Assembly: GCF_030271165.1 (NCBI RefSeq)
Contig: NZ_JASSZH010000038.1
Location: 1 to 64,000 of the forward strand
DNA: 64,000 bases
Source: Psychromicrobium xiongbiense
Lineage (GTDB): Bacteria > Actinomycetota > Actinomycetes > Actinomycetales > Micrococcaceae
Direction of reading: 5' to 3'
Of the stretch, positions 17,173 through 25,398 are shown one piece after another. Position numbers and translations under genes: made by a program. The notes under the pieces are model-generated. The model saw only the letters and a program-made list of their open reading frames with translations. It made no database searches and was not told where the DNA came from. Positions within the stretch are counted from its first letter, which is position 1; each line of letters starts with the position of its first letter.

Positions 17173-18006
17173 CTACTTCTTCCCGGCCAGAGCCTGGACC
17201 TGGGCGGCGATCTCGGCGGGCGGACCAGCGCTGGCGGGCTGCCACGAGGTCAGCACCGAGTACGCAATGATGCGCTCCGCGACGCCGAACCGAGGGTTGC
17301 AGCTGGTCATGGTGAGCACCGACTGTTGCGGGGCGACTCCGGCCTGGGTGGGTACCGGCAGCAGCACATTGACCTGTGTGGGCAACACAATCTCGGTATT
17401 GCGGAAGACGTAGGTGTAGTAGCCGTCTTTGGTCTGAATGTAGATCTTGTCGCCCGGCTGAAGCGTGTGGATATTGTCCAGTACTGCGCCGTGGGTCTGC
17501 CGGTGCCCCGCGACGGCAAAATTGCCCACAGCCCCCGGCATCGCGGTGCTGTCGTAATGCCCCAGGCCCAGAGTGTCTAACTCACGCTGGGCGGTTCCCT
17601 GGACCAGCGGACGACTGTAGTCCGCACCGAAGCGTGGGATGTAGGCCACGCCGAATACTTCGCCGTCCTGCGTGGGGGCGGGCGTCACGACCGGCGGACC
17701 ATAGTCTTTAGGCTGCGGATCCTGGGGGGTGAGGGGTCCGGTGATCTGCTGGGCAAACTGCTGAACGGCCTGCGCCTGCGTGTGATCGGCCTCAATATTG
17801 GTCCACCACAGTTCCCAGCTGACAAAGAGCATCAGGAGCACGCCTACGGTGATCAGGAGCTCGCCCACCACCTGCACCACCATCCGCAACGGGCCGCCGG
17901 AAGGTGCCGCCCGGCGAGGGCCCCCGCGCGTTTCAGCCTCGGCTGGAGCGTCAGGCCGCCGGCGTGAACGCCGCGATGTTCCGGCATCGTCCGGTAGCTG
18001 GGACAC
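17173..18006 (-). CDS. Class E sortase
   Basis: A 277-residue membrane-bound transpeptidase. It has an Arg/Pro/Ala-rich cytoplasmic tail, a membrane helix (~42-62, VVGELLITVGVLLMLFVSWE) and an extracellular sortase fold containing AVAGHRQTHGA (catalytic His) and TMTSCNPRFG (catalytic Cys236). Sortases join sorted proteins to the wall; class E enzymes usually prefer LAxTG signals. The GTG start at 18006 has GAGGAGG upstream. It is divergent from crgA, with 177 bases between. Confidence 0.88.
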   Translation of the reverse strand: MSQLPDDAGTSRRSRRRPDAPAEAETRGGPRRAAPSGGPLRMVVQVVGELLITVGVLLMLFVSWELWWTNIEADHTQAQAVQQFAQQITGPLTPQDPQPKDYGPPVVTPAPTQDGEVFGVAYIPRFGADYSRPLVQGTAQRELDTLGLGHYDSTAMPGAVGNFAVAGHRQTHGAVLDNIHTLQPGDKIYIQTKDGYYTYVFRNTEIVLPTQVNVLLPVPTQAGVAPQQSVLTMTSCNPRFGVAERIIAYSVLTSWQPASAGPPAEIAAQVQALAGKK

Positions 18007-18183
18007 CGCGCCTCCTCGCTTTCAGGGTGGATCCGCTCGATCCACAGGTGGTTGGGCGATAGACTGACTGCCAGAAACCACCGTGCACGGTCAAGGTACG
18101 CCCCTTTGCAGGATACCAAGCCGCCGCGCCACGTACGCATCGGCGGCCCTCGTCGTCCATGCTCCGCCCCGTGAGGAGACCCC

Positions 18184-18450
18184 GTGCCCGAGTCGAAGTC
18201 CCGTCGACGCACCCGATCTGCCGAGACCAGCCAGCAGAGCAGCAAGGCCATCAAACCGAACCCGGTGTGGTTCAAGCCTGTCATGTTCGGCCTGATGATC
18301 CTGGGCCTGCTGTGGATCATCGTTTACTACATCACCTCCATGAGCCCCGGTGGCAGCTGGCCGGTCCCTTCGCTGGGTGCGTGGAACATCGCCATCGGCT
18401 TCGGCATCGTGATCATCGGCTTCCTGATGACCACCCGCTGGCGCAGCTAA
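18184..18450 (+). CDS. crgA: CrgA, cell division/septation protein
   Basis: An 88-residue protein with a basic N-terminus (PESKSRRRTRS) and two membrane helices (~29-51 and ~65-84) joined by a short loop with SMSPGGSWPVPSLGAWNIA, matching CrgA. In Streptomyces and mycobacteria CrgA interacts with FtsZ, FtsQ and FtsI and controls septum assembly. The GTG start at 18184 has GAGGAG upstream. It is typically encoded near the pknB operon, as here. Confidence 0.93.
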   Translation: MPESKSRRRTRSAETSQQSSKAIKPNPVWFKPVMFGLMILGLLWIIVYYITSMSPGGSWPVPSLGAWNIAIGFGIVIIGFLMTTRWRS

Positions 18451-18484
18451 GCCCACTGAGGGGCGAGGGGCCCCTCCCCCTGAC

Positions 18485-18544
18485 ATCGAGTGTCGAGATA
18501 ATGCTGGAAACCCGCGGGTTTCCAGCATTATCTCGACACTCGAT
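18485..18544. repeat. 60-bp perfect gapless palindrome
   Basis: Every base from 18485 pairs with its mirror up to 18544 around CCCGCGGG (18511-18518). There is no loop and no mismatch; symmetry breaks at 18484/18545. A T-run follows (18547-18553), so on the plus strand it could end crgA transcription. The length and perfection exceed a normal terminator, and it may be a member of a palindromic repeat family. Confidence 0.85.
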
Positions 18545-18649
18545 TCGTTTTTTAACCGCCGATCCACCGGCGCCGTGAGCCCATGCCACACCCCAGACAG
18601 CACCCGGCCCACCCTCAGCCCACAGAACGTGCACAGGCTGTGGCGAACG

Positions 18650-18779
18650 TTATCCACAATGTGAATAACTCTGTGGGAAACTCGCTCCCTGGGGATAACG
18701 CGAGAGCTCTCCTCGCCGGATCCCGCGGAACTACACCGTTGTAAGCCGTTTGTTCATCCACAGCCAACCCTGTGGATGA
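18650..18779. promoter_or_regulatory. Cluster of five DnaA-box-like 9-mers
   Basis: TTATCCACA (18650-18658, perfect consensus), TGTGAATAA (18660), TGGGGATAA (18690), TCATCCACA (18754) and TGTGGATGA (18771) each differ from the consensus or its complement by at most one base. The last two form an inverted repeat. The cluster lies in a gene-free stretch (18545-18930) about 25 kb from dnaA. Otherwise that stretch holds only the fbpA-like upstream region, which is AT-rich at 18815-18870. Confidence 0.5.
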
Positions 18780-18930
18780 GTAATCCTTGCCTCGCAGAAG
18801 CGCTACCCGGTGGAAATAATTAGCACACATCCGTTTTTCGTTTTTATGGAAACTGGCCTACAGTGGTAACCGGCCCGGTCGTTCGGGTACCTCACAGCCT
18901 CAGGGCCATTGCTCCCAGAAAAGGACTCTC

Positions 18931-19968
18931 GTGTTGTTGAAAAGCAAAGCCCTCGGAACTCTGCTGGCCGTAGCGGTCGGCGCTCTGGCCCTCACCTCCT
19001 GCGGTGCCAGCACCCCCAGCGATTCGTCCTCCGGCCAGCCGGGAACCCTGACGGTCTACAACGCCCAGCATGAGGCGCTGACCACGGAATGGGCCAATGC
19101 CTTCACCAAGGCGACCGGCATCAAGGTCACCCTGCGTAACGGCGGCGACACCGAACTAAGCAATCAGATCGTCCAGGAAGGCAAGAACTCCCCGGCGGAC
19201 GTCTTCCTCACCGAAAACTCTCCGGCGATGGCGCAGGTGGAAAACGCTGGGCTGTTTGCCCCGCTCGATGCCACCACGGTGAGCCAGGTGCCCGCTGCCT
19301 TCCGCCCGTCCACCAATAAGTGGACCGGCATTGCGGCCCGCGCCACAGTCTTCGCCTACAACCCCAGCAAGCTCAGCGCTGACCAGCTGCCCGCCTCGAT
19401 CATGGATCTGGCCAAGCCGGAGTGGAAGGATCGCTGGGCGGCATCGCCCTCCGGCGCAGACTTCCAGGCCATCGTCTCAGCCATGCTCCAGCTCAAGGGC
19501 GAACAGGCCACCCAGGACTGGCTCAACGCGATGAAGACCAATGCCAAGGCCTACAAGGGCAACAGCACGGCGATGAAAGCTGTCAATGCCGGTGAGATTC
19601 CCGCCGCGGTCATCTACCACTACTACTACTTCGGTGACCAGGCGGCGACCGGCGAGAACAGCAAGAACGTCACCCTGAAGTACTTCAAGAACCAGGATCC
19701 GGGTGCCTTCGTCAGCATCTCCGGCGGTGGTGTTCTGGCTTCCAGCAAGAACCAGAGCCAGGCACAGCAGTTCCTCGCCTTCATCACCAGCAAGGCCGGC
19801 CAGGACATCCTGCGGACCGGAACCTCCTTTGAATACCCGGTAGCCTCCGACGTTCCGGCGAACCCCAAGCTCGTTCCGCTGGCGGATCTGCAGGCCCCCA
19901 AGGTCGATCCCGCGACGCTCAACAGCGCCAAAGTGACCGACATGATGACCAAGGCTGGCCTGCTCTAA
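18931..19968 (+). CDS. Fe(III) ABC transporter substrate-binding lipoprotein
   Basis: A 345-residue lipoprotein: signal peptide with lipobox LTSC (lipidated Cys24), then a family 1 solute-binding fold starting GTLTVYNAQHEALTTEW. The Tyr cluster YHYYYFGD is typical of FbpA/FutA-type ferric-iron binders, which hold iron through tyrosines. It captures ferric iron or a ferric complex outside the membrane for the permease and ATPase that follow. The GTG start at 18931 has AGAAAAGG upstream. I see no IdeR/DtxR-type operator. Confidence 0.85.
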   Translation: MLLKSKALGTLLAVAVGALALTSCGASTPSDSSSGQPGTLTVYNAQHEALTTEWANAFTKATGIKVTLRNGGDTELSNQIVQEGKNSPADVFLTENSPAMAQVENAGLFAPLDATTVSQVPAAFRPSTNKWTGIAARATVFAYNPSKLSADQLPASIMDLAKPEWKDRWAASPSGADFQAIVSAMLQLKGEQATQDWLNAMKTNAKAYKGNSTAMKAVNAGEIPAAVIYHYYYFGDQAATGENSKNVTLKYFKNQDPGAFVSISGGGVLASSKNQSQAQQFLAFITSKAGQDILRTGTSFEYPVASDVPANPKLVPLADLQAPKVDPATLNSAKVTDMMTKAGLL

Positions 19969-19972
19969 CCCT

Positions 19973-21508
19973 ATGAGAGCCGCCTTTGCCCATCCGGGGC
20001 GCATCGCCATCGTCATCCTGGCCGTCCTGGTCAGTGCCCTCAGTCTCCTTCCACTCGGTTTCGTGGTGGTCGGGACGGTGAGCACCGGCTGGGACACCGC
20101 GGTGGCGATGGTGCTGCGCCCGCGGGTCGGTGAATTGCTCAGCAACACCCTGTTGTTAATTCTGATCACCGTGCCGCTGTGCCTGATGATCGGGACGGGG
20201 GGCGCCTGGCTGGTGGAGAAAAGCCACCTGGCCGGGCGGCGCTGGTGGGCGGTTCTGCTGGCAGCACCGCTAGCCATCCCGGCCTTCGTCAACAGCTATG
20301 CCTGGGTCAGCGCCATCCCCTCGCTCTCCGGTCTGTCCTCCGGCGTCCTGGTCGCCACTCTCTCCTACTACCCCTTTGTCTATCTGCCGGTCGCGGCCGC
20401 GCTGAGCCGCATGGACCCGGCCCTGGAGGAGACGGCAGCCGTTCTGGGCCATGGCCCGTGGCGACGCTTCTTCACCGTGGTGCTGCCCCAGTGCAAACTG
20501 TCGCTGCTCGGCGGAGGTCTTCTGGTCGGCCTGCATCTGCTCTCCGAATACGGTGCCTTCGCATTCATCCGCTTCGACACCTTCACCACAGCGATCTACG
20601 AGCAATACCAGTCCACCTTCAACTCCTCGGCAGCGACCATGCTGGCCGGGGTTTTGGTGCTTCTGTGCCTGGTGCTGCTGCTGGCCGAGGGTGGCCTGCG
20701 CGGAAAGGCTCGCTACGCCCGGCTGGGCACGGGATCCCAGGCGGCTCCCAGCCGGGAACCCCTGGGTGTCTGGCAACTTCCGGCACAGCTTCTGCTCGCC
20801 GCCCTGGCCACCGCGGCCTTCGCCCTGCCGCTCTGGCAGGTGCTGCGCTGGGTCGTCGCCGGCGGAGCTGAGGTGTGGGCGCGGCCGGAGCTGGTCAATT
20901 CCCTCGGCACCACCCTGGGGTACGGGGTGGCCGGCGCCGTCGTCACCGTGCTGGCCAGCCTGCCACTGTCCTACCTATCGGTCCGTCGTCCGGGGATGGT
21001 CAGCAAGCTGCTCGAGGGGCTGAATTACGTTTCCTCCTCGATGCCCGGCATCGTGCTGGCCCTGGCCTTGGTCGCAGTCACCATCCGCGCGGTCCCAGGG
21101 CTCTACCAGACGTCCTCCGTGCTGCTGGTCGGCTACCTGTTGCTGTTCATTCCGCGAGCGCTGGTGACGGTTCGCACCGGCCTGGCCCAGGCGCCGCCTC
21201 AACTGGAGGAAGCCGCTCAAAGCCTGGGCCGACGCCCCTTTGCGGCGTTCTGGCTGGTCACCGCCCGGTTGAGCGCGCCGGCCGTTGCCAGTGCCGCGGC
21301 TCTGGTCTTTCTGGGTGTGGTCAACGAGCTCACCGCCACCCTGCTACTGGCCCCGAATGGCACACGCACCCTGGCCAGCGAGTTCTGGTCACTCAGCAGT
21401 GAAATCGACTATGCCGGAGCGGCTCCCTATGCTCTTTTGATGGTGCTGCTTTCGGCACCGGTGACCTATCTGCTCTTTGTTCAATCCAAGAAAGTGGCCG
21501 GCCAATGA
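19973..21508 (+). CDS. Fe(III) ABC transporter permease (FbpB-type, two fused halves)
   Basis: A 511-residue inner-membrane permease with about 12 hydrophobic segments arranged as two homologous halves, each carrying an EAA-type loop for the ATPase (EETAAVLGHGPWRRF near 150 and EEAAQSLGRRPFAAF near 415). This fused form is typical of ferric-iron FbpB/SfuB systems. It starts 4 bases after the binding protein stop and overlaps the ATPase start by 4 bases, so the three genes form one operon. Confidence 0.88.
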   Translation: MRAAFAHPGRIAIVILAVLVSALSLLPLGFVVVGTVSTGWDTAVAMVLRPRVGELLSNTLLLILITVPLCLMIGTGGAWLVEKSHLAGRRWWAVLLAAPLAIPAFVNSYAWVSAIPSLSGLSSGVLVATLSYYPFVYLPVAAALSRMDPALEETAAVLGHGPWRRFFTVVLPQCKLSLLGGGLLVGLHLLSEYGAFAFIRFDTFTTAIYEQYQSTFNSSAATMLAGVLVLLCLVLLLAEGGLRGKARYARLGTGSQAAPSREPLGVWQLPAQLLLAALATAAFALPLWQVLRWVVAGGAEVWARPELVNSLGTTLGYGVAGAVVTVLASLPLSYLSVRRPGMVSKLLEGLNYVSSSMPGIVLALALVAVTIRAVPGLYQTSSVLLVGYLLLFIPRALVTVRTGLAQAPPQLEEAAQSLGRRPFAAFWLVTARLSAPAVASAAALVFLGVVNELTATLLLAPNGTRTLASEFWSLSSEIDYAGAAPYALLMVLLSAPVTYLLFVQSKKVAGQ

Positions 21509-22650
21509 ACCCGTCCGCCCAGACAGACCAGAACCGCGGCGCTGGCGACCATCTGGTCCTTGAGGGGCTCGTCAAAAGCTACGGCGACCGCCGGGTCGTG
21601 GACGATATCTCGCTCACCGTGCATCGGGGGACCACGACGGCGATCATCGGCCCCTCTGGCTCCGGCAAGACGACCCTGCTGCGGATGATTGCCGGATTCG
21701 AGCGCCCCGATGCCGGGCGCATCCTGCTCTCCGGCCAGGAGCTCTGTGCTCCAGGGAAGCACCAGCCGGCACATCAGCGGCCGGTGGGCTACGTGTCCCA
21801 GGAAGGATCTCTGTTCCCGCACCTGAGCGTGGGTCAGAATGTGGCGTTCGGCCTGCCGGGCGGGCAGAAGGTTACTGCGGACCGGGTGGCCGAGCTGCTG
21901 GAGACCGTCTCACTCAACCCCGACTATGCCAAGCGCCGTCCCCATCAGCTCTCCGGTGGTCAGCAGCAACGTGTGGCGCTGGCCCGAGCACTGGCCCGCG
22001 AACCGGAACTGATGTTGCTGGATGAGCCGTTCAGTGCGCTCGATGCCGGCCTCCGCCTGGCCACCCGACGCGCAGTGGCGCAGATCCTGGCGGAGGCTGG
22101 GATGACCACGGTGCTAGTCACTCATGATCAGGCCGAAGCGCTGTCTTTTGCAGATCAGGTGGCGGTCTTCGGCGAGGGCACCCTGCGCCAGGTGGGAAGC
22201 CCCTTCGTGGTGTACAACCGGCCGGCCGACCGCGGCACCGCCGAATTCCTGGGTGAGGCGATTTTTCTGGAAGCCGATCTGATCGACGGAGTGGCGCATT
22301 GCGCCTTGGGCGAGGTACCGGTCAGCCCGCGTGCCCTGCCCCGCGGGGAACGGGAGCTACCCCAGGGCCGGGTCACCATCATGCTCCGGCCGGAACAGAT
22401 CCGCATTCAGGACAGTTCGCCGGTGCGCGGCATCGTGCTGGACAGCGAATACTTCGGCCCGGAAACCACCATCCACCTGCAGCTTCAGCCCGCAACACCC
22501 CTGGAGGGCAGTCGCGCGTCTGCGACCCCGACGTCCACCGTCCCGAGAGCTGCGGGGGATGTCATCACCATGCGGCTCTGGGGATCCACCGGCGTGAAAT
22601 CCGGCACCGAGCTGGGGCTCCATGTGGTGGGACACGCCGTCGTCCTCTGA
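21505..22650 (+). CDS. Fe(III) ABC transporter ATP-binding protein (FbpC-type)
   Basis: A 381-residue ATPase. Walker A is GPSGSGKTT, the signature is [15 protein letters not shown], Walker B is [12 protein letters not shown] and the switch His is in [11 protein letters not shown]-terminal TOBE-like regulatory region (~245-381) follows, carrying RPEQIRIQ and LDSEYFGPE. It powers uptake by the preceding permease. ATGA overlap with the permease gene. Ends 24 bases before the convergent VIT gene without a clear terminator. Confidence 0.9.
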   Translation: MNPSAQTDQNRGAGDHLVLEGLVKSYGDRRVVDDISLTVHRGTTTAIIGPSGSGKTTLLRMIAGFERPDAGRILLSGQELCAPGKHQPAHQRPVGYVSQEGSLFPHLSVGQNVAFGLPGGQKVTADRVAELLETVSLNPDYAKRRPHQLSGGQQQRVALARALAREPELMLLDEPFSALDAGLRLATRRAVAQILAEAGMTTVLVTHDQAEALSFADQVAVFGEGTLRQVGSPFVVYNRPADRGTAEFLGEAIFLEADLIDGVAHCALGEVPVSPRALPRGERELPQGRVTIMLRPEQIRIQDSSPVRGIVLDSEYFGPETTIHLQLQPATPLEGSRASATPTSTVPRAAGDVITMRLWGSTGVKSGTELGLHVVGHAVVL

Positions 22651-22674
22651 TCTGACCTGAGTCCGGCACCGAAG

Positions 22675-23424
22675 CTAGGCTACCCCACTGGTGCCCAGCA
22701 ACAGGCCGATGCCGTAGGTGGCGGCGAGCGCCAGAGCCCCACCGACCACCACTCGCAGGGTGGCCCGCGGTGCCGGGCTGCGTCCGATCCTGGCACCTAT
22801 CGCACCGGTCAGCGCCAGGGCGGCCAGCACCGCGAGGATGGTGACCGGAACCTTCCAGGGCACCGGAACCAGCAGGACGGCAAGGAAGGGCAGAATTCCG
22901 CCGGTCAGGAAGGCCACGGCAGAGGCAAAGGCGGCATGCCAGGGGTTCGCGATGTCATCCGGATTGATATCCAGCTCCACCGCCAGGTGAGCGGCCAGAG
23001 CATCCTTTTCGGTCAGCTCGATGGCGACCTGGCGGGCTGTTGCAGGGCTCAGCCCCTTGGCCTCGTAGAGACCGGCGAGTTCCTCCAGCTCACCTTCAGG
23101 ATCGTCTTCAAGTTCCTGTCGTTCCTTCGCGATCAGGGCGTGCTCGCTGTCGCGCTGGCTGCTCACCGACACATACTCGCCCAGCGCCATGGATACGGCG
23201 CCGCCGATCAGTGCGGCCGATCCGGCGATGAGCAGCGGTGCGTTATCGGTAGTCGCGCCAGCAACACCCACCACGACCGCCGCCACGGAGACGATGCCGT
23301 CATTGGCGCCCAACACCCCCGCGCGCAACCAGTTGAGTCGTTGGGCGATGCCTTCGCGATGTGGCTCGTTATCGTGTTGACCAGTAACTCCGGATTCTTC
23401 GGTCGACGTAGTCAGCTCACTCAT
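22675..23424 (-). CDS. VIT1/CCC1-family iron/manganese transporter
   Basis: A 249-residue membrane protein with five hydrophobic segments. The first carries the family motif NWLRAGVLGANDGIVSVAA, and the second the MALGEYVSVSSQRD segment that leads into the acidic cytoplasmic metal-binding region (ERQELEDDPEGELEELA). VIT proteins move Fe(II) or Mn(II) out of the cytoplasm. Its position opposite the ferric importer suggests a shared role in iron balance, which is inference. I chose the ATG at 23424 (AGGGGG upstream) over the longer frame to 23463. Confidence 0.88.
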   Translation of the reverse strand: MSELTTSTEESGVTGQHDNEPHREGIAQRLNWLRAGVLGANDGIVSVAAVVVGVAGATTDNAPLLIAGSAALIGGAVSMALGEYVSVSSQRDSEHALIAKERQELEDDPEGELEELAGLYEAKGLSPATARQVAIELTEKDALAAHLAVELDINPDDIANPWHAAFASAVAFLTGGILPFLAVLLVPVPWKVPVTILAVLAALALTGAIGARIGRSPAPRATLRVVVGGALALAATYGIGLLLGTSGVA

Positions 23425-23484
23425 ACCCCTATGCAAGCACTGAAAGGTGCCACTGACCAGCAAGGATAGGCTCGCATTGGGAAG

Positions 23485-23592
23485 GTGTGGCTACCCTACG
23501 ATTCGCTGTCCGGCTCACTCTCCGTCTCACTCGAGGGCATGCCGCCGGCGGCCCGCTACATCGGGATTCCGCGGTTCCATCCGGGTTTCTGA
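23485..23592 (+). pseudogene. Possible remnant of a 2-hydroxyacid dehydrogenase N-terminus
   Basis: From the GTG at 23485 a 35-codon frame reads MWLPYDSLSGSLSVSLEGMP and on to a TGA at 23590. The opening WLPYDS...GMPPAARY resembles the start of actinobacterial D-2-hydroxyacid dehydrogenases, but the rest is missing and the end runs antisense through the last codons of the 23556-23819 gene. It may be debris from an insertion that brought in the immunity-like genes. The resemblance is short and may be chance. Confidence 0.25.
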
Positions 23593-23819
23593 ATCAGCCG
23601 CTCATCCTGCGTTCGATCACGGCAGGCTTCTGCGAAGGCCGCTGCCTCGCGCGGATCCGCGAGCAGGAGCCGGTACTCATCGTCGCTGAGCGCGTAGTAC
23701 TCCTCGTAGTCGGCGACGCCGATGGTGACGGGAATGGAGAGAAAGGGCTGACCGGTCTCCTCGACTGTTCCCAGCGAGTACCGGCCCTCCGGTGAGTGGA
23801 AGGCATCCTGGACTTTCAT
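23556..23819 (-). CDS. Small protein of immunity-like cluster, unknown family
   Basis: An 87-residue acidic protein without signal or membrane segment. Central DYEEYYALSDDEYRLLLADP and a C-terminal QKPGWNRGIP stand out, and the overall form resembles small proteins seen next to polymorphic-toxin immunity genes. I cannot name the family. The ATG at 23819 has GCAGGAG upstream. It is the last of three tightly spaced minus-strand genes (32-base gap to the SUFU gene), probably one transcript. Confidence 0.65.
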   Translation of the reverse strand: MKVQDAFHSPEGRYSLGTVEETGQPFLSIPVTIGVADYEEYYALSDDEYRLLLADPREAAAFAEACRDRTQDERLIQKPGWNRGIPM

Positions 23820-23851
23820 GATTCTCCTGCTGTTGTGGTCGTAAACGTCAT

Positions 23852-24253
23852 CTAGATCACCGAGGTCCTGTTCAGATCCCAGATATCCGGACGTTGTGCC
23901 TCCAGAAGCGGGATCAGCCGCACAGTGCCAGACCCACCCGTCCCGGGACCACCGTCAGCGACGGCCGCCAACTCAGCATCGGTGATCGGAATCGGCATCA
24001 GCCATTCGATACTTCGCCCGCTCGATGTCAGTTCCTCAAACGGCGTATTCCAGATGAAGGGATACCAGAGCAGTGCATGACACGCCGTGCTACCCGGGTA
24101 CACCTGGGGGAAGACACGGCCTGGGGTGGGCTGGAACCCACCCACCGGAATCGCCACCGTTTCGGATTCATCGCGCCAGATGCGCACTGAACGGAGTGGA
24201 CCGATATGTGCCTGCACATGATCAAGCACACGGCGTTGAGTGTCGGTGACCAT
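23852..24253 (-). CDS. Suppressor-of-fused (SUFU) domain protein, immunity-like
   Basis: A 133-residue cytoplasmic protein. The stretch IEWLMPIPITDAELAAV and the C-terminus RPDIWDLNRTSVI match bacterial SUFU-domain proteins, a family repeatedly found as immunity proteins against secreted toxins. The length is short for the family but the fold core seems complete. The start ATG at 24253 overlaps the stop of the upstream DUF2185 gene (TAATG), so the two are coupled. No toxin gene is visible within the window. Confidence 0.75.
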   Translation of the reverse strand: MVTDTQRRVLDHVQAHIGPLRSVRIWRDESETVAIPVGGFQPTPGRVFPQVYPGSTACHALLWYPFIWNTPFEELTSSGRSIEWLMPIPITDAELAAVADGGPGTGGSGTVRLIPLLEAQRPDIWDLNRTSVI

Positions 24254-24603
24254 TACCGGCCCGGAGCGGGCGTCAGAGGCTCCCCGGTGAGGTTGTCCCG
24301 GAAAAACATTCCGCCCTCGGGTGTGCGGACAAGCTCGTAGTCACTGCCCACGGGGTGCAGGTACACCCCGATGATTGCCGGTTCGATCGCGGCCACCTCG
24401 TTGAAGCTGACCACCGAAAGGTTCCGCGGATCGTCCAGATACGCTTCGTCATCGATCGCTGAGAAAAACCGCCACCCGTTGTCGGAGGGATTGATTGAGG
24501 GCTCGCGCACCAACCAGCGCAGGGGCGCGACTCCCTTCATGATGTTCAGCGACACCACGCACGCACCGGAGTCACGGATGAATTCAGGGGTGGTACTCGA
24601 CAT
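24253..24603 (-). CDS. DUF2185 (Imm33-like) domain protein
   Basis: A 116-residue cytoplasmic protein. FIRDSGACVVSLNIMKG, VNPSDNGWRF-like INPSDNGWRFFSAIDD and EPAIIGVYLHPVGSDYE match DUF2185, a family proposed as immunity proteins in polymorphic toxin systems. I chose the ATG at 24603 (AAGAGAG upstream); a longer in-frame start to 24726 would overlap the next gene. It heads the three-gene unit with the SUFU and 87-residue genes. Confidence 0.75.
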   Translation of the reverse strand: MSSTTPEFIRDSGACVVSLNIMKGVAPLRWLVREPSINPSDNGWRFFSAIDDEAYLDDPRNLSVVSFNEVAAIEPAIIGVYLHPVGSDYELVRTPEGGMFFRDNLTGEPLTPAPGR

Positions 24604-24653
24604 GGCAGCTCTCTTTCGGTTGATGGACGATGCCGGCCCCATCGGCTGGTGGC

Positions 24654-25013
24654 TCAGTGTTCTGCGCGCAATTCGCTGAGCAGCCTCGGCGACAGAGTAG
24701 ACGACGTGGAGGCGGTGTCCACCCACAGGCCCACGGCTGCGTCCAGTCTGCGGATGACATCGGCTGCGAAAAGGGTCACGGCAAACGTTCCCACCGCGGA
24801 ACTCTTGTCCAGACCGGCCGTCGAGGTGGCCACGACCATATGGGTCACACCCTCAACGTCCACCAGTACCGGCTGAAAGGAACCCTGGCCTGGATCGATC
24901 GGTGTGGGTACTGCCAGGACGGTGGTCATCACTTCCCTGACAAGATGCTCGTTGCTGTCCTCGCCTCGCTGGACCTCGCTGGCGATCAGGTCAATCGCGT
25001 CGCTGCTTTCCAT
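24654..25013 (-). CDS. SseB-like small protein
   Basis: A 119-residue soluble protein. The pattern LAVPTPIDPGQGSFQPVLVD, then THMVVATSTAG and a C-terminal GLWVDTAS, resembles a short SseB N-terminal domain, as also occurs in immunity genes. The ATG at 25013 has GAGGGG upstream; the longer frame to 25196 would run antisense through the start of the 25066 gene and is rejected. It lies upstream of the DUF2185 gene on the same strand with a 50-base gap and may share its promoter. Confidence 0.6.
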   Translation of the reverse strand: MESSDAIDLIASEVQRGEDSNEHLVREVMTTVLAVPTPIDPGQGSFQPVLVDVEGVTHMVVATSTAGLDKSSAVGTFAVTLFAADVIRRLDAAVGLWVDTASTSSTLSPRLLSELRAEH

Positions 25014-25065
25014 CTGCACCCCTCGACCCTGCCTGGAAGGTCCATCGATTGGATACACTACCGGA

Positions 25066-25398
25066 ATGCTGACCCTCCCCGAGAGCCAGGGCACGTATTT
25101 CCGCAAGATCATGACCTGGAAGTTCGTACCGCTCGGCATCGTGCTGGGCGGACCGGTGGCGGTCAGCGTGTCGATGGCCAACCACCGTGTCGGCATGGTG
25201 AGCGTGATCGGCGTCGCCGTCGGGCCGGTCCTTTACCTTTTGATGAACATTCTGTTCATCTCTTTCACCCTCAGGGAAGAACAGAAACTGCAGGAACGCC
25301 TGGACGCCTGCCAGCGCGCCGCCGCCCCCTCGGCTCAGTTCCCGGCGGGCGCAGCGGGCTGGAGCAGTGCCCCGGAGCGGCGCCTGGCTGCGGCTTGA
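25066..25398 (+). CDS. Hypothetical membrane protein, two helices
   Basis: A 110-residue protein: a short polar N-terminus, two hydrophobic segments (~19-35 and ~42-65, VIGVAVGPVLYLLMNILFI), then a charged cytoplasmic-looking helix (REEQKLQERLDA) and an Ala-rich tail. I do not recognise the family. The ATG at 25066 has no ribosome site, but a -10-like TACACT (25054-25059) ends seven bases before it, suggesting a leaderless transcript. It diverges from the 25013 gene with 52 bases between. Confidence 0.55.
   Translation: MLTLPESQGTYFRKIMTWKFVPLGIVLGGPVAVSVSMANHRVGMVSVIGVAVGPVLYLLMNILFISFTLREEQKLQERLDACQRAAAPSAQFPAGAAGWSSAPERRLAAA

Noticed and set aside
18800..18930. IdeR/DtxR iron box before the ferric ABC operon
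   Set aside because: No sequence close to the TTAGGTTAGGCTAACCTAA-type palindrome was found.
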